Origin: Bacillota bacterium
Lineage (GTDB): Bacteria > Bacillota > Clostridia > Lachnospirales > Lachnospiraceae
Length of the DNA: 64,000 nt
Assembly (NCBI GenBank): GCA_023402845.1
Contig: JAEYFP010000045.1
Location: 124,001-188,000, forward strand
Reading direction: 5' to 3'
This document shows positions 35,349 to 45,133 of the stretch, piece after piece. Each line of letters begins with the position of its first letter. Within the stretch, counting starts at the first letter, position 1. The notes under the pieces are model-generated. The model saw nothing but the letters and a program-made list of their open reading frames with translations. It was not told the origin of the DNA and did not search any database. A program made the translations under genes and the position numbers.

Positions 35349-36944
35349 CTATTTGAGACAATCCACCGCGGCCCTCTCAATCGGCAGTCCCGCTGTGTAG
35401 CGCTTCATGAATTCCTCAAAGCCCGCTGTATCCTTTGCGTCCGGCTCAATCGTCACGCTTTCCTGCCCGCCGAATACTTTACCGTTCAGGAAATCATCCA
35501 GACTTTCACCTTCTGCCTTGTTTTTCATGTAAGAAGCGAGCACTGCAATTCCCCATGCGCCGCCTTCACCGGCAGTCTCCATGACCGTTACCGGGACGTT
35601 GATTGCGCCTGCCATAATTTTCTGGCCGACACCCTTTGTCTTGAACAGACCTCCGTGGCCGAGAATCTTGTCAATCGTCACACCTTCTTCTTTAAACAGG
35701 ATATCGAGACCTGTCTTCAGGGCACCGAGTGACGTAAACAAATGCAGTCTCATAAAGTTTGCAAGGTTGAACTTACTCTCCGGAGTCCTGACAAACAACG
35801 GGCGGCCTTCCTCAAACTTCGTAATATGTTCTCCGGAAAAGTAATTATATGCAAGCATTCCGCCGCACTCCGCATCTCCCTCAAGCGCCTTGTTGTAAAG
35901 GACGGAGAACAGCTTTGTCATATCGACCTCCATGCCGAAGCTCTCAGCGAATTCCTTAAACAGATTGACCCATGCATTCAAGTCGGAGGTGCAGTTGTTG
36001 CAGTGCACCATCGCCACCGGATCGCCTGCAGGCGTCGTCACCATGTCGATTTCCTCATAAGGCTTTGACAGATCCTTTTCGAGCACGACCATCGCAAATA
36101 CAGACGTTCCTGCCGAAACATTTCCCGTACGCTTCGTTACGGAATTTGTTGCGACCATACCCGTTCCCGCATCACCCTCCGGCGGGCAGAGAGGAATTCC
36201 GGCTTTTAAGTTGCCCGACGGATCGAGGAATTTTGCTCCCTCCTCAGTCAGGGTACCGGCATTCTGTCCGGCAAGCAACGCTTTCGGAAGGATTTCCCTA
36301 AGCTTCCACGCAAAGCCATACGAAGCGACAAGCCCGTCAAACTGCTCCACCATCTTTTCGTGATAGTCCTTTGTATTGGCATCTACCGGAAACATACCTG
36401 CAACATCACCGATTCCCAGCACCTTCTCGCCTGTGAGCATATAATGCACATAGGCCTCCAGCGTAGCAATATAAGCAATATCCTTCACATGCGGCTCTTT
36501 ATTCAAAATTGCCTGATACAGATGTGCGATGCTCCAGCGCTGCGGAATATGGAACTGGAACAGAGCAGAAAGCTCCTCCGAAGCCTTTTGTGTAATGTTG
36601 TTGCGCCATGTCCGAAACGGAACAAGCAGGTTTTCATCCTTGTCAAACGGCATATAACCATGCATCATCGCACTGATGCCGATTGCACCGACTGTTTCCA
36701 GTGTCACGCCGTATTTACTTTTCACATCTGCAGCCATTTTTCGGTAGCAATCCTGTAATCCCGTACCGATATCCTCAAGACTGTATGTCCAGATACCATC
36801 CTCGTACCGGTTTTCCCAATCATGGCTTCCCGATGCGATCGGCTCGTTCTTTTCATTTACAAGGATCGCCTTGATCCGAGTGGAGCCAAACTCAATTCCA
36901 AGCGCAGTTTTTCCGCTTAGGATACCTTCTTTTGCTTCATTCAT
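35349..36944 (-). CDS. FGGY-family carbohydrate kinase
   Basis: 531 residues, ATG after GGAGGGTTTACA. The N-terminal phosphate loop is [16 protein letters not shown], the sugar site region is [14 protein letters not shown], and the second ATPase domain contains [10 protein letters not shown] and [17 protein letters not shown] kinases phosphorylate sugars or polyols such as xylulose, ribulose or glycerol. It is the last gene of the ABC importer operon, so it should phosphorylate the imported sugar or its isomer. The exact substrate cannot be assigned. Confidence 0.9.
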   Translation of the reverse strand: MNEAKEGILSGKTALGIEFGSTRIKAILVNEKNEPIASGSHDWENRYEDGIWTYSLEDIGTGLQDCYRKMAADVKSKYGVTLETVGAIGISAMMHGYMPFDKDENLLVPFRTWRNNITQKASEELSALFQFHIPQRWSIAHLYQAILNKEPHVKDIAYIATLEAYVHYMLTGEKVLGIGDVAGMFPVDANTKDYHEKMVEQFDGLVASYGFAWKLREILPKALLAGQNAGTLTEEGAKFLDPSGNLKAGIPLCPPEGDAGTGMVATNSVTKRTGNVSAGTSVFAMVVLEKDLSKPYEEIDMVTTPAGDPVAMVHCNNCTSDLNAWVNLFKEFAESFGMEVDMTKLFSVLYNKALEGDAECGGMLAYNYFSGEHITKFEEGRPLFVRTPESKFNLANFMRLHLFTSLGALKTGLDILFKEEGVTIDKILGHGGLFKTKGVGQKIMAGAINVPVTVMETAGEGGAWGIAVLASYMKNKAEGESLDDFLNGKVFGGQESVTIEPDAKDTAGFEEFMKRYTAGLPIERAAVDCLK

Positions 36945-37035
36945 TGTAAACCCTCCGATTTCTTATGAACCTATTTACCTACAGTCTATAGTTTACGCTG
37001 AAAGTCCGTACATTTCAAGCCACAGTTCAGCTATT

Positions 37036-38091
37036 TTAGAGGGTCTTCTTTTTACGTGCCATGACAACACTCTGCACAACCAAAAACAGGCAAAGCATGG
37101 CTGCGATAGTAATTCCTGTCCACCAGGCCTGATCAAGTCCTGCGGAAGAAACGATATTCTGAATCGTACTGAGAGACAGCACTCCGAAAAAGGTGCCTAT
37201 GATGTTTCCGACGCCTCCTGTCAGCATGGTGCCGCCTATAATGGAAGAAGCAATGGCATTCATTTCCATACCGCTCGCATGTGACGCAGAGCCGGAGCCT
37301 ACATGCATGAAATAAACAAATCCTCCGATACCCGCCAAAAGTCCGCAGATCAGATGGGACAGGAACTTTGTTCTTTTTACGTTGATACCAAGCATTAATG
37401 CGCTTTGACTGTTTCCGCCTACCGCATAAAGGCCCCGTCCCAGCTTTGTCCATCTGAGTACACAAAAAAGAAGCAGAACAATGAAAAGAGCAATGATCAC
37501 TCCGATTTCAATATAAGCGGGCACATATTTTCCAAGCTTATTGACAGAACCGAGACCCGGCACAAGAATACGCGTATCTTTCAAGGCAACGAATGCTTCA
37601 TTCTCTACATTAAACGGATTTGTGTGGACAATCGTCGTCATGCCGCGGGCAAAGAACATTCCTGCCAAGCTTACAATGAACGGCTGAATATCCAAATAGG
37701 CAACGAGGTATCCCTGTACAAGACCAAACGCAAGACCGATTGCCAATGAGATGAGGATCGCCCCCGCAATATTGCCTTCGTGAAAATCCAGATAAACCGC
37801 ACTGCACATACTGACAAGCGCCACGACACCGCCGACCGAAATATCGATCCCTCCGGTAATCATAACAAGGCTCATTCCGCAGGAGGTAATGATCAGTGCG
37901 GCATTTGCATTTAAAATATTAAAAAAGGTCTGGGGTTTTAAAAAGCCTTTTCCCTGAAACAGAACTGCTCCGATATACATAGCAAAGAAAACCACGATTG
38001 TGATCGTCAGCAGTAAATTGGTGTCGGTCATATTTTTTAATTTACTGTCTGTTCGATTACCGGCCGCAGATGATTGATTAAACAATGACAT
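37036..38091 (-). CDS. sugar ABC transporter permease (YjfF-like)
   Basis: 351 residues from ATG 38091 with AAAGGAGG 8 bases upstream. It has ~9 membrane segments and the RbsC-type loop YAVGGNSQSALMLGIN. It resembles YjfF, the second permease of the E. coli galactofuranose importer YtfQRT-YjfF. It pairs with the preceding permease gene as a heterodimer. ATPase, two permeases and lipoprotein are all in one operon. Confidence 0.9.
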   Translation of the reverse strand: MSLFNQSSAAGNRTDSKLKNMTDTNLLLTITIVVFFAMYIGAVLFQGKGFLKPQTFFNILNANAALIITSCGMSLVMITGGIDISVGGVVALVSMCSAVYLDFHEGNIAGAILISLAIGLAFGLVQGYLVAYLDIQPFIVSLAGMFFARGMTTIVHTNPFNVENEAFVALKDTRILVPGLGSVNKLGKYVPAYIEIGVIIALFIVLLLFCVLRWTKLGRGLYAVGGNSQSALMLGINVKRTKFLSHLICGLLAGIGGFVYFMHVGSGSASHASGMEMNAIASSIIGGTMLTGGVGNIIGTFFGVLSLSTIQNIVSSAGLDQAWWTGITIAAMLCLFLVVQSVVMARKKKTL

Positions 38092-38092
38092 A

Positions 38093-39193
38093 CTAGACAA
38101 CCTCCTTTGCATGCAGCTTACCTATCAGTTTCTTCCAGAACACAGAAAGTCCTTCTCTTACGACCGGTGTGCTTAAAACCACCAGAAGAATTACGACAAC
38201 AGCCTTATATGCCGAAAGTGCATCCGATTGTACATTGAACTTATAGAGCGTGGTTGTAAGGAACTGTATTACATAGGCTCCCAGAATGGAAGCCATCATA
38301 TTAAATTTTCCTCCTCCCAGAGGATTTCCTCCGAGTGCCACCGCAAGAATTGCATCCATTTCGATATCTTTTGCAATCACCGAATAATTGATGGAGGAAA
38401 GACGGCTTACCTTAATCAATCCGCATACCGCAACACATAAGCCAAGAATGACAAAGGTCAGGAATTTAATAAACGCAGGATTCAGGCCATTGAGCCTGGA
38501 GGAGCTTTCATTGATGCCGACCGCCTGTGTATATAATCCCAGATTCGTAAATCTGAGTACGAGCGCCGTCACGATCATACATGCTACAGCAATGAAAAAC
38601 GGAGTCGGAATCGGAATTCCCGGAATAAATCCGCCGAAATAACTGAAAGACGGCTCGCTGATGATCGGAAGTTCATTATTGTTAATCCATGCCGCAATCG
38701 AACGTCCTGCCGTAAACAGAATCAGTGTCGCAACCATGGGCTGGATTTTAAAATATGCGACTAGTGTTCCGTTGAATGCTCCAAACAGCATGGCTGCCAC
38801 ACAGCTTACAAGAAATGCGACAATAATCGGAGCCTGCAGCGTTTCCGGCCTGGAATTTGTACCGCACAGCACACGAAGCATAACACTTCCGCTGATTGCG
38901 ATTGCGGCACCGACACTGATATCCTGACCGCCTGTAGCAGCCGTCACGAGTGTCATTCCGATTGCAAGAATCGCAAGCTCCGAGCCATAATCCAGAATTG
39001 TCATCAGATATCCCGACAGAACCGGATCTCCCCCGCTGTTATACCCTAATGTAATTTTATAGAAAGAAGGGTCTGTAATTAAATTGAATATGGCAAGCAG
39101 CAGCAAAGCCGCTATCGGAATAAATATCTGCTGCCTGAATAACTTTGTAAAAAAAACGGATATATTGATTTTTTTTGCATCATTCGTCTGCAT
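38093..39193 (-). CDS. sugar ABC transporter permease (YtfT-like)
   Basis: 366 residues, ATG 39193 after GGAGGTGACAAAGAATA. Membrane protein with ~9 segments, the motif QAVGINESSSRLNGLNP and NPLGGGKFNMMASILGAYVI typical of YtfT. It forms a heterodimeric channel with the next gene product. It overlaps the ATPase gene stop by one base, showing translational coupling. Confidence 0.9.
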   Translation of the reverse strand: MQTNDAKKINISVFFTKLFRQQIFIPIAALLLLAIFNLITDPSFYKITLGYNSGGDPVLSGYLMTILDYGSELAILAIGMTLVTAATGGQDISVGAAIAISGSVMLRVLCGTNSRPETLQAPIIVAFLVSCVAAMLFGAFNGTLVAYFKIQPMVATLILFTAGRSIAAWINNNELPIISEPSFSYFGGFIPGIPIPTPFFIAVACMIVTALVLRFTNLGLYTQAVGINESSSRLNGLNPAFIKFLTFVILGLCVAVCGLIKVSRLSSINYSVIAKDIEMDAILAVALGGNPLGGGKFNMMASILGAYVIQFLTTTLYKFNVQSDALSAYKAVVVILLVVLSTPVVREGLSVFWKKLIGKLHAKEVV

Positions 39194-40710
39194 TATTCTT
39201 TGTCACCTCCAGCAATTGTACTCATAATCATATTCTGAGTCAGCTCGTTTCCTGAAAGCTCGCCTACCATCCTGCGATCCCGCATAACGATCAAACGTGA
39301 GCAGGTACGAAGCATTTCGTCCGTTTCAGAAGAAATAAACGTAATGCTCATGCCTTCCGAAGCAAGTTTCAGCACTAATTTCTGTATATCGATCTTAGTA
39401 CCGACATCAATTCCGCGTGTCGGTTCGTCTAAAATCAGGTACTCAGGATGAGCAAGCAGCCAGCGGGCAAGAATAACCTTTTGCTGATTTCCTCCGGATA
39501 ACGATTTAATCGGTGTGTCTGCGGATGCGGTCTTGATTCCCAGAAGTTTGATATATTCATCCGCAAACTTATTAGCCTCCGCCTTTGTAAACGGTTTAAA
39601 AAATCCCTTCATTACCTGCAGAGCAAGTATAATATTCTCACGGACCGACAGATCTCCTACAATCCCGTCAACCTTACGGTCTTCCGGAAGATATGCAATA
39701 CCGTTTCTCATAGCATCGATCGGCTTGGAAATTTTGATTACTTTTCCGTTTTTCCTCACAGTTCCGCCAATGACTTTGTCCGCACCGAAAATTGTGCGAA
39801 CACATTCACTTCTGCCGGAACCGAGCAGACCTGTAAAACCGTTCACTTCACCCTTTTTAATATAGAAATCAAACGGTTTGATTCCTGCGTTGCTTTGAAG
39901 CCCTTTTGCATCAAATACAGGGGTTCCTGCATCTTCCTTATCATATATCTGGCTTTCTTCTTTTATATCCGACAAGTCATCCAATTCCTTGCCGAGCATC
40001 CTCGACACAAGCTGAACCCGCGGAAGATCCTTAATTTGATATTCACCTACAAGCTTGCCGTCACGCAGAACCGTAATCTTATCGCAGACCTCATAGACCT
40101 GATCCAAAAAGTGCGTAACAAAAATGATTCCCACGCCTCTCTTTTTCAAATCGCGCATCAGTCCGAACAGCTTCTCAACCTCCTGCTCATCCAGAGAAGA
40201 TGTCGGTTCATCTAAAATCAGGATCTTACACTCCATATCAACCGCACGTGCAATGGCAATCATCTGCTGAACAGCAAGAGAACAGCTTGCCAGCTGCTGC
40301 GTTGATTTTGCGGGAATATCCATGGACTTCAGAATTTTATCGGCATCCGTATTCATTTTTTTCCAGTTCTGAATCGGACCTCTGCTTCGGCCTATAAACA
40401 GATTCTCAGCAACCGACAAATTGGGACAAAGCGTGATTTCCTGGTATACGGTACTGATTCCTAGTTTCTGTGCATCCTGCGGTGAATGAATTGCTGCTTC
40501 CTTTTCATTTCCCTTGAGGAAAATCTGTCCTTCGTCTTTTCCGTATACCCCGGTTAAGACCTTGATCAAAGTTGATTTTCCGGCACCGTTCTCGCCCATC
40601 AGTGCATGGATCTCGCCCTCACACAACGTAAAATCCACGCTCTGCAGGGCGTGTACTCCGGGAAAGCTTTTATGTATATTTTTCATTTCCAATACGGCTC
40701 TATCTTTCAC
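39193..40710 (-). CDS. sugar ABC transporter ATP-binding protein, two ABC domains (YtfR-like)
   Basis: 505 residues from GTG 40710; the GTG at 40722 lies inside the ribosome binding site AAGGAG. Two ABC domains: Walker A GENGAGKSTLIK and Walker B ILILDEPTSSLDEQE in the first; GLLGSGRSE, LSGGNQQK and YLILDEPTRGIDVG in the second. It powers uptake through the YtfT/YjfF-like permeases. A hairpin separates it from the binding-protein gene. Confidence 0.93.
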   Translation of the reverse strand: MKDRAVLEMKNIHKSFPGVHALQSVDFTLCEGEIHALMGENGAGKSTLIKVLTGVYGKDEGQIFLKGNEKEAAIHSPQDAQKLGISTVYQEITLCPNLSVAENLFIGRSRGPIQNWKKMNTDADKILKSMDIPAKSTQQLASCSLAVQQMIAIARAVDMECKILILDEPTSSLDEQEVEKLFGLMRDLKKRGVGIIFVTHFLDQVYEVCDKITVLRDGKLVGEYQIKDLPRVQLVSRMLGKELDDLSDIKEESQIYDKEDAGTPVFDAKGLQSNAGIKPFDFYIKKGEVNGFTGLLGSGRSECVRTIFGADKVIGGTVRKNGKVIKISKPIDAMRNGIAYLPEDRKVDGIVGDLSVRENIILALQVMKGFFKPFTKAEANKFADEYIKLLGIKTASADTPIKSLSGGNQQKVILARWLLAHPEYLILDEPTRGIDVGTKIDIQKLVLKLASEGMSITFISSETDEMLRTCSRLIVMRDRRMVGELSGNELTQNMIMSTIAGGDKE

Positions 40711-40743
40711 CAGTGTATTCACTCCTTCTATGTATTTTTAGAA

Positions 40744-40807
40744 AAGAGACGCGGTGCATGCGTACGGTTCTTCATTTACGCTGCGCCGCGTCTTTCTTAA
40801 TTGTATA
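40744..40807 (-). terminator. attenuating hairpin after the ytfQ-like gene
   Basis: The arm around 40794-40807 pairs with 40744-40757 (GACGCGG core with CCGCGTC), inner GCGTA/TACGC, followed by TCTTTTC on the minus strand. It resembles the attenuator after the other binding-protein gene at 31025. Confidence 0.7.
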
Positions 40808-40837
40808 GGAAAGTTCGTCCTATACTACATGACTTAC

Positions 40838-41905
40838 TTAAATACCATAGTTATCAACGTCTTCCTGTGTGATCGTCGTAGCATCAAAGCCCTTCTCATC
40901 CATGATAATCGTCTTCTCTGCAACCGCTGCCCCGCCTTCAATCGTCTTGATGATTTCATCTATATAGGAAGCCTGGAAAGGATTGCACTGACCATCATAA
41001 TTCCAGTTCTGCGCAAGAAGCTCTTCTAATGCCCACTTGTTGCAGTCAAAGCCCATGACAACAACATCCTTGCCAACACCGTGAGAGATGTTAGCCTTAT
41101 CAAGAGCGGCTACAGCACCCTTAGCCATATCATCATTCTCTGCATAGATGACATTAAAGGATTCTCCCGAATCGATTACCGACTGAACGATCTGCTGAGC
41201 CTTTTCAGCATTCCACTCTGCCGTCTGCTGTGTAACAAGCTTCCATCCGTCGGATTTGGATGCTTCGTCAAGAGCGCCTGTACGTCCCTTCTGTGCTGCA
41301 GAACCCATAACACCCTGAAGATGGATTACATTGTATTCTTCAAGCGCCTGACCCTTTAACCATTCCACTGCTGTTTCGCCTTCTTTAGCCATATCGGAAA
41401 CGATAGAAGCTTCATAGAGGCTTTCGTCAGCATCGATTGTGCGGTCAAACAGAATTACTCTGATCCCTGCATCCTGCGCATCCTGCAAAACTGAATCCCA
41501 GCCTGCGGTATCAGCTGCGGACAGAAGCAGATAATCAACGCCGTCCTGAATAAACTTCTGAGCTGCCGTAATCTGCTCGTCATTCTTAAGGCTGTATGCA
41601 AAGGATGCCTCATATCCGTTTGCTTCCGTAAACATTTCCTTCATATCCTTGTCATTTGCAGTACGGTATCCTGATTCATTAGGATCATTATTGATAATAC
41701 CAACCTTGATCAGTTCGCCAGAAGCCTCTGCAGGTGCCGCTTCTTCCTCTGCAGGTGCTGCTTCTTCTGCGGTTTCTGCTTCCGCAGGAGCTGCCTCCTC
41801 CGTAGCCGCCGGTGCTGCTTCCGTGGAAGCGGCGCTGCCGCAGCCGGCCAGTAACGCTGCCACCATTGCAGTGCTTAAAAGTACACTTAAAAGTTTCTTC
41901 TTCAT
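40838..41905 (-). CDS. sugar-binding lipoprotein (galactofuranose/YtfQ-like)
   Basis: 355 residues from ATG 41905 after GGGAGGAAACAAGA. Signal peptide with lipobox LLAGCGS (Cys 22), then a long Ala/Glu linker and a type I binding fold (IKVGIINNDPNESGYRTAND, HLQGVMGSAAQKGRTGALDE). The HLQG..A..RT signature resembles YtfQ and related galactofuranose-binding proteins, and the kinase-linked binding protein at 45134 shares it. It is the first gene of the operon. Confidence 0.92.
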   Translation of the reverse strand: MKKKLLSVLLSTAMVAALLAGCGSAASTEAAPAATEEAAPAEAETAEEAAPAEEEAAPAEASGELIKVGIINNDPNESGYRTANDKDMKEMFTEANGYEASFAYSLKNDEQITAAQKFIQDGVDYLLLSAADTAGWDSVLQDAQDAGIRVILFDRTIDADESLYEASIVSDMAKEGETAVEWLKGQALEEYNVIHLQGVMGSAAQKGRTGALDEASKSDGWKLVTQQTAEWNAEKAQQIVQSVIDSGESFNVIYAENDDMAKGAVAALDKANISHGVGKDVVVMGFDCNKWALEELLAQNWNYDGQCNPFQASYIDEIIKTIEGGAAVAEKTIIMDEKGFDATTITQEDVDNYGI

Positions 41906-41970
41906 TTCTTGTTTCCTCCCTTTCTTTGAACCATTCTTATTTTGAAACCGTAATTGGTTTCTACATGTCA

Positions 41971-41999
41971 AATTTACCTATTATAATCTATTAAGTCAA
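41971..41999 (-). promoter_or_regulatory. candidate promoter of the ytfQ-like operon
   Basis: Minus strand: -35 TTGACT (41999-41994), 17-base spacer, -10 TAAATT (41976-41971). The -10 is imperfect, fitting a regulated promoter. Confidence 0.55.
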
Positions 42000-42327
42000 T
42001 GCACTTTTTATGTTTTTTATGCAAATTAACCAGTTTTGTAGCCTTGCACAATACAAATTATTGGGACAACCTTGATATTTAAATACAAATTAATAAATTA
42101 AAATTTTTTTGTTTGATTTTTTCCGATTTGATTAAAAAAATAATTCTATTTTTTTAATTTTTCTTTCAACTACGATCAAAATTTTTATAGTAATTTTCAT
42201 CAGCAGCTTTGAAAAATAGTGATTTTTTTCCTATGAAAAGAGGATTTTTTACGTTTTTTATGAAAAATTCTCTCAATGGATATTCCATAAATCTGAAAAT
42301 AATCCCTTTCTGTTAAAAAATGAAAAC

Positions 42328-42356
42328 TTGCAGACCGCCTCTTTCTATTGTATGTT
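42328..42356 (+). promoter_or_regulatory. candidate promoter of the araR-like gene
   Basis: -35 TTGCAG (42328-42333), 17-base spacer, -10 TATGTT (42351-42356), ~45 bases before the ATG at 42404. Confidence 0.5.
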
Positions 42357-42403
42357 GTTAGTAAGAATAAAAGGTCGCTTTATTTAATGAGGTAAGAAAT
42401 TTC

Positions 42404-43489
42404 ATGACACCAAAATATATTCGCCTTTCAAATTTACTGAAGGAACAAATAGTATCCAATATACGGAAGGGAAACGATACGCTTCCGACAGAAGAAAAGC
42501 TATGCAAAAAATACGGCGTCAGCAGGCAGACCGTGCGTCATGCTCTGGAAATTTTAATTGAGGAGGATCTGATCGAACGCCGGCAGGGAAGCGGTACCTA
42601 TATTAAGGACAGTTCTCCAAATTCCGTAAAAAGACAAGTCGCTGTTTTATTGGCTTATGATAATGAATATACCTATCCGAATATTTTCGGCGATCTTCTG
42701 GCCGTATTCAATAAAGAGAGCTATTCCTCAACTCTTTATTTGACCGAAAATAAAGTCATAAAAGAAAGGGAGTTTTTAAGGCATCTCCTGAAGCATCCTG
42801 TCCATGGAATCATCGTGGAGCCGGTTCTTTCGGCCTTGCCTAATCCAAATCTGGATTTGTATGAAATGCTTAGAGAGCGGGGTACTGTCATCCTGTTCCT
42901 ATCTGCATTTTATCCAAACTTTCCGGCATTTTCTTTCGTAAAGAGTGATGATTTTTATGGGGGATATGTGCTCGGAAAATATCTGCTGCAAAAAAATCAT
43001 CGGGCAATCACCGGAATATTCAGGTCTGATGACCAAAAAGGACTGCAGCGGTATCACGGCCTGATCACTGCTTTGACCGATTCCTCGGCGGCTTTTCAGG
43101 ATGAGAGCATCGGCTGGTTTTCTACAGACGACTTGACTGATTTGCAAAAAAATCAGGATACCGGCTTTCTCGCTGAATTTATCCGCAAGAAGCTGAAATC
43201 CTGTTCCGCTGTCGTATGCTATAACGATGAAATTGCCTACTGGCTGATGAAGGAATTAAACAATGCCGGTATTTTAGTACCGGCAGATATCAGTATTGTC
43301 TCTTTTGATAACAGCTATTTGAGTAATTTCGGCTCTCAAAGAATTACCTCCCTCTCCCACAACTCACATGAGCTTGGCAGAACTGCGGCATCGGGCCTTA
43401 TCAGCCTCATGCGGGGAGAGCCCTTTGCCTCGATAGACCTGTCCTGGCATTTGGTAAACCGAAACAGTGATGCAATCCGCGAAGACTGA
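42404..43489 (+). CDS. AraR-like transcriptional repressor (GntR HTH plus sugar-binding domain)
   Basis: 361 residues. N-terminal GntR winged HTH (DTLPTEEKLCKKYGVSRQTV, then RHALEILIEEDLIERRQGSG) is joined to a LacI-type sugar-binding domain (VAVLLAYDNEYTYPNIFGDL, then SIVSFDNSYLSNFG). This combination is that of AraR, which represses arabinose genes and is released by L-arabinose. It is divergent from the ytfQ-like importer operon and probably controls it. The effector here is not proven to be arabinose. Confidence 0.9.
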   Translation: MTPKYIRLSNLLKEQIVSNIRKGNDTLPTEEKLCKKYGVSRQTVRHALEILIEEDLIERRQGSGTYIKDSSPNSVKRQVAVLLAYDNEYTYPNIFGDLLAVFNKESYSSTLYLTENKVIKEREFLRHLLKHPVHGIIVEPVLSALPNPNLDLYEMLRERGTVILFLSAFYPNFPAFSFVKSDDFYGGYVLGKYLLQKNHRAITGIFRSDDQKGLQRYHGLITALTDSSAAFQDESIGWFSTDDLTDLQKNQDTGFLAEFIRKKLKSCSAVVCYNDEIAYWLMKELNNAGILVPADISIVSFDNSYLSNFGSQRITSLSHNSHELGRTAASGLISLMRGEPFASIDLSWHLVNRNSDAIRED

Positions 43490-43490
43490 T

Positions 43491-45119
43491 TCAAAAATCT
43501 TCTTTTCCGTTGCGATATTCACGCGGTGTAAGCCCCTGCGTCTTTTTAAATACAAAACTGAAATAGTGGGAATCCTTATAACCCACCTCAGTCGCTATTT
43601 CCCCGGAATGTTTATCCGTCTGTCTAAGCAGCTTCTTTGCTCTCTCCATGCGTTTCTGAGTCACATATTCCACAAATGTCGTTTTCATCTCATTACTGAA
43701 AACCGCACTGAAATAATTTGCACTTACATTGATGACGCTTGCTACTTCATTTAAAGAAAGTGTCTCCTGTGTATAATTCCGTTCAATATAATCCAATGCC
43801 TTTTTTAAAATATACTTGCCCTGGTTATTGTTCTGCCTGTCACGAAACCGCAGCGCATTACCCATCATATTCAGCACATAGTTTTTCATCTCATTCGTAC
43901 CGGCAGAATGCTCCTGCTCCTTATCCACATTTGCCTGCTTTAAAAATTCCTCTTGTGAAAAGCCTAAGGCTTCGATATAAGCCAATGTAATAAATCGAAT
44001 ATTCAAAACAAGATAATCTCGAAATAGCCTTGATTTCAGCGCATCCTGAAGACTCAGAAAATAGCTGTCCACAAACCCCTCTATTTCATCCTTGTTTCCC
44101 TTCGCTAAAAAGCCCCTGATAATCTCCGGATCTATCTTTGCAAGCTCCAGACTTTCGTAATTGCCCTCCTCACTACCCGGCAGCACTTCAGAAATCACAC
44201 TCTGTGATAAAATATGCCTTAAGGGAATAAGAAAACGACAGGAAAAAATGTGGTTTACCTTTCTATAGCATTCCGAAAGCATACTTAGTCGCTCAACCGG
44301 GGTTCCCTCTGCCACATACCACTCCAGATAGTGATCTGCCGCTTCACAGATCCGCTTAATTCCCAGTATACAGCGTTCCGTATACTCCTTCATCTGTATG
44401 GGGTCACCCTTTATGAGGATTCCGTATGTATTAATATTCCAGCGAAATACCATATATTCAGAAAAACGAAGAAAGAACCGCAGCAGCTCCTCCTGCTGCC
44501 GTTCGCAGATTTCGGAATCCGGACCTCTGTTCTCCATATTGGTTCTCTTCTCCTGCATACTGACAAAAACAATGTTATAGCAGGAGGCATCTATTTCCAG
44601 AGAGAGCTTCTGTGCTTCTTCATATATTTGCTGTACGGATAGTTTTCCTTCAAAAATCTGCTCAAAAAAATATCTTCTGGAAAACTGCTCATATTCATGA
44701 CGTTCTTCCTGAAATTTTTCCACATAGCTTTTCCGTTCCCGCTCATTTTCGATTTTTTCACGTACCTCTAACAGCACCTTCTGCATGGTGCTTCTCGTAA
44801 TGGGCTTCAGCAAATATTGCTCCACGCCAATCTGAATGGCCTGACGGGCAAACTCAAATTCATCATATCCGCTGATGATTATAATTTTCATATTGGGAAA
44901 CTCGCGCGTCACTACCTGACTCAAAGCAATTCCGTTCATAAAGGGCATTTTGATATCCGTAATCAAAACATCCGGTACCGTCTTTCTGATCAGCGGCAGC
45001 GCCACTTCTCCATCGCCTGCCTCTCCGACGAATTCATAGCCGCACTGCTGCCAGGGAATATTATCTCTCAAGCCTTTCCTCATAATACTTTCATCTTCCA
45101 CTAAAAAGACCTTTAGCAT
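43491..45119 (-). CDS. response regulator, YesN type (receiver plus AraC HTH)
   Basis: 542 residues, ATG after GGGAGAATGCG. Receiver domain 1-120 with D55 in VLITDIKMPF and Lys in YLLKPI. A long helical linker domain (~130-420) typical of YesN is followed by an AraC HTH (VASVINVSANYFSAVFSNEM, then IATEVGYKDSHYFSFVFKK). It should be phosphorylated by the YesM-type kinase at 46172-47653 encoded two genes upstream in the same operon. The likely target is a sugar importer such as the ytfQ-like operon nearby. Confidence 0.93.
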   Translation of the reverse strand: MLKVFLVEDESIMRKGLRDNIPWQQCGYEFVGEAGDGEVALPLIRKTVPDVLITDIKMPFMNGIALSQVVTREFPNMKIIIISGYDEFEFARQAIQIGVEQYLLKPITRSTMQKVLLEVREKIENERERKSYVEKFQEERHEYEQFSRRYFFEQIFEGKLSVQQIYEEAQKLSLEIDASCYNIVFVSMQEKRTNMENRGPDSEICERQQEELLRFFLRFSEYMVFRWNINTYGILIKGDPIQMKEYTERCILGIKRICEAADHYLEWYVAEGTPVERLSMLSECYRKVNHIFSCRFLIPLRHILSQSVISEVLPGSEEGNYESLELAKIDPEIIRGFLAKGNKDEIEGFVDSYFLSLQDALKSRLFRDYLVLNIRFITLAYIEALGFSQEEFLKQANVDKEQEHSAGTNEMKNYVLNMMGNALRFRDRQNNNQGKYILKKALDYIERNYTQETLSLNEVASVINVSANYFSAVFSNEMKTTFVEYVTQKRMERAKKLLRQTDKHSGEIATEVGYKDSHYFSFVFKKTQGLTPREYRNGKEDF

Positions 45120-45133
45120 CGCATTCTCCCATT

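Larger units (their letters stand above)
41906..42403. other. AT-rich divergent intergenic region with two promoters
   Basis: About 500 bases between the ytfQ-like operon and the araR-like gene. Both promoters are visible (41971-41999 leftward, 42328-42356 rightward). The middle is very AT-rich, with many A/T runs and no perfect long palindrome. I see no gene or RNA family in it. It may hold binding sites for both the AraR-like repressor and the YesN regulator. Confidence 0.6.

Noticed and set aside
41906..42403. Riboswitch or other RNA in the long AT-rich gap
   Set aside because: No recognisable conserved core or stable stem was found; only promoter elements are visible.
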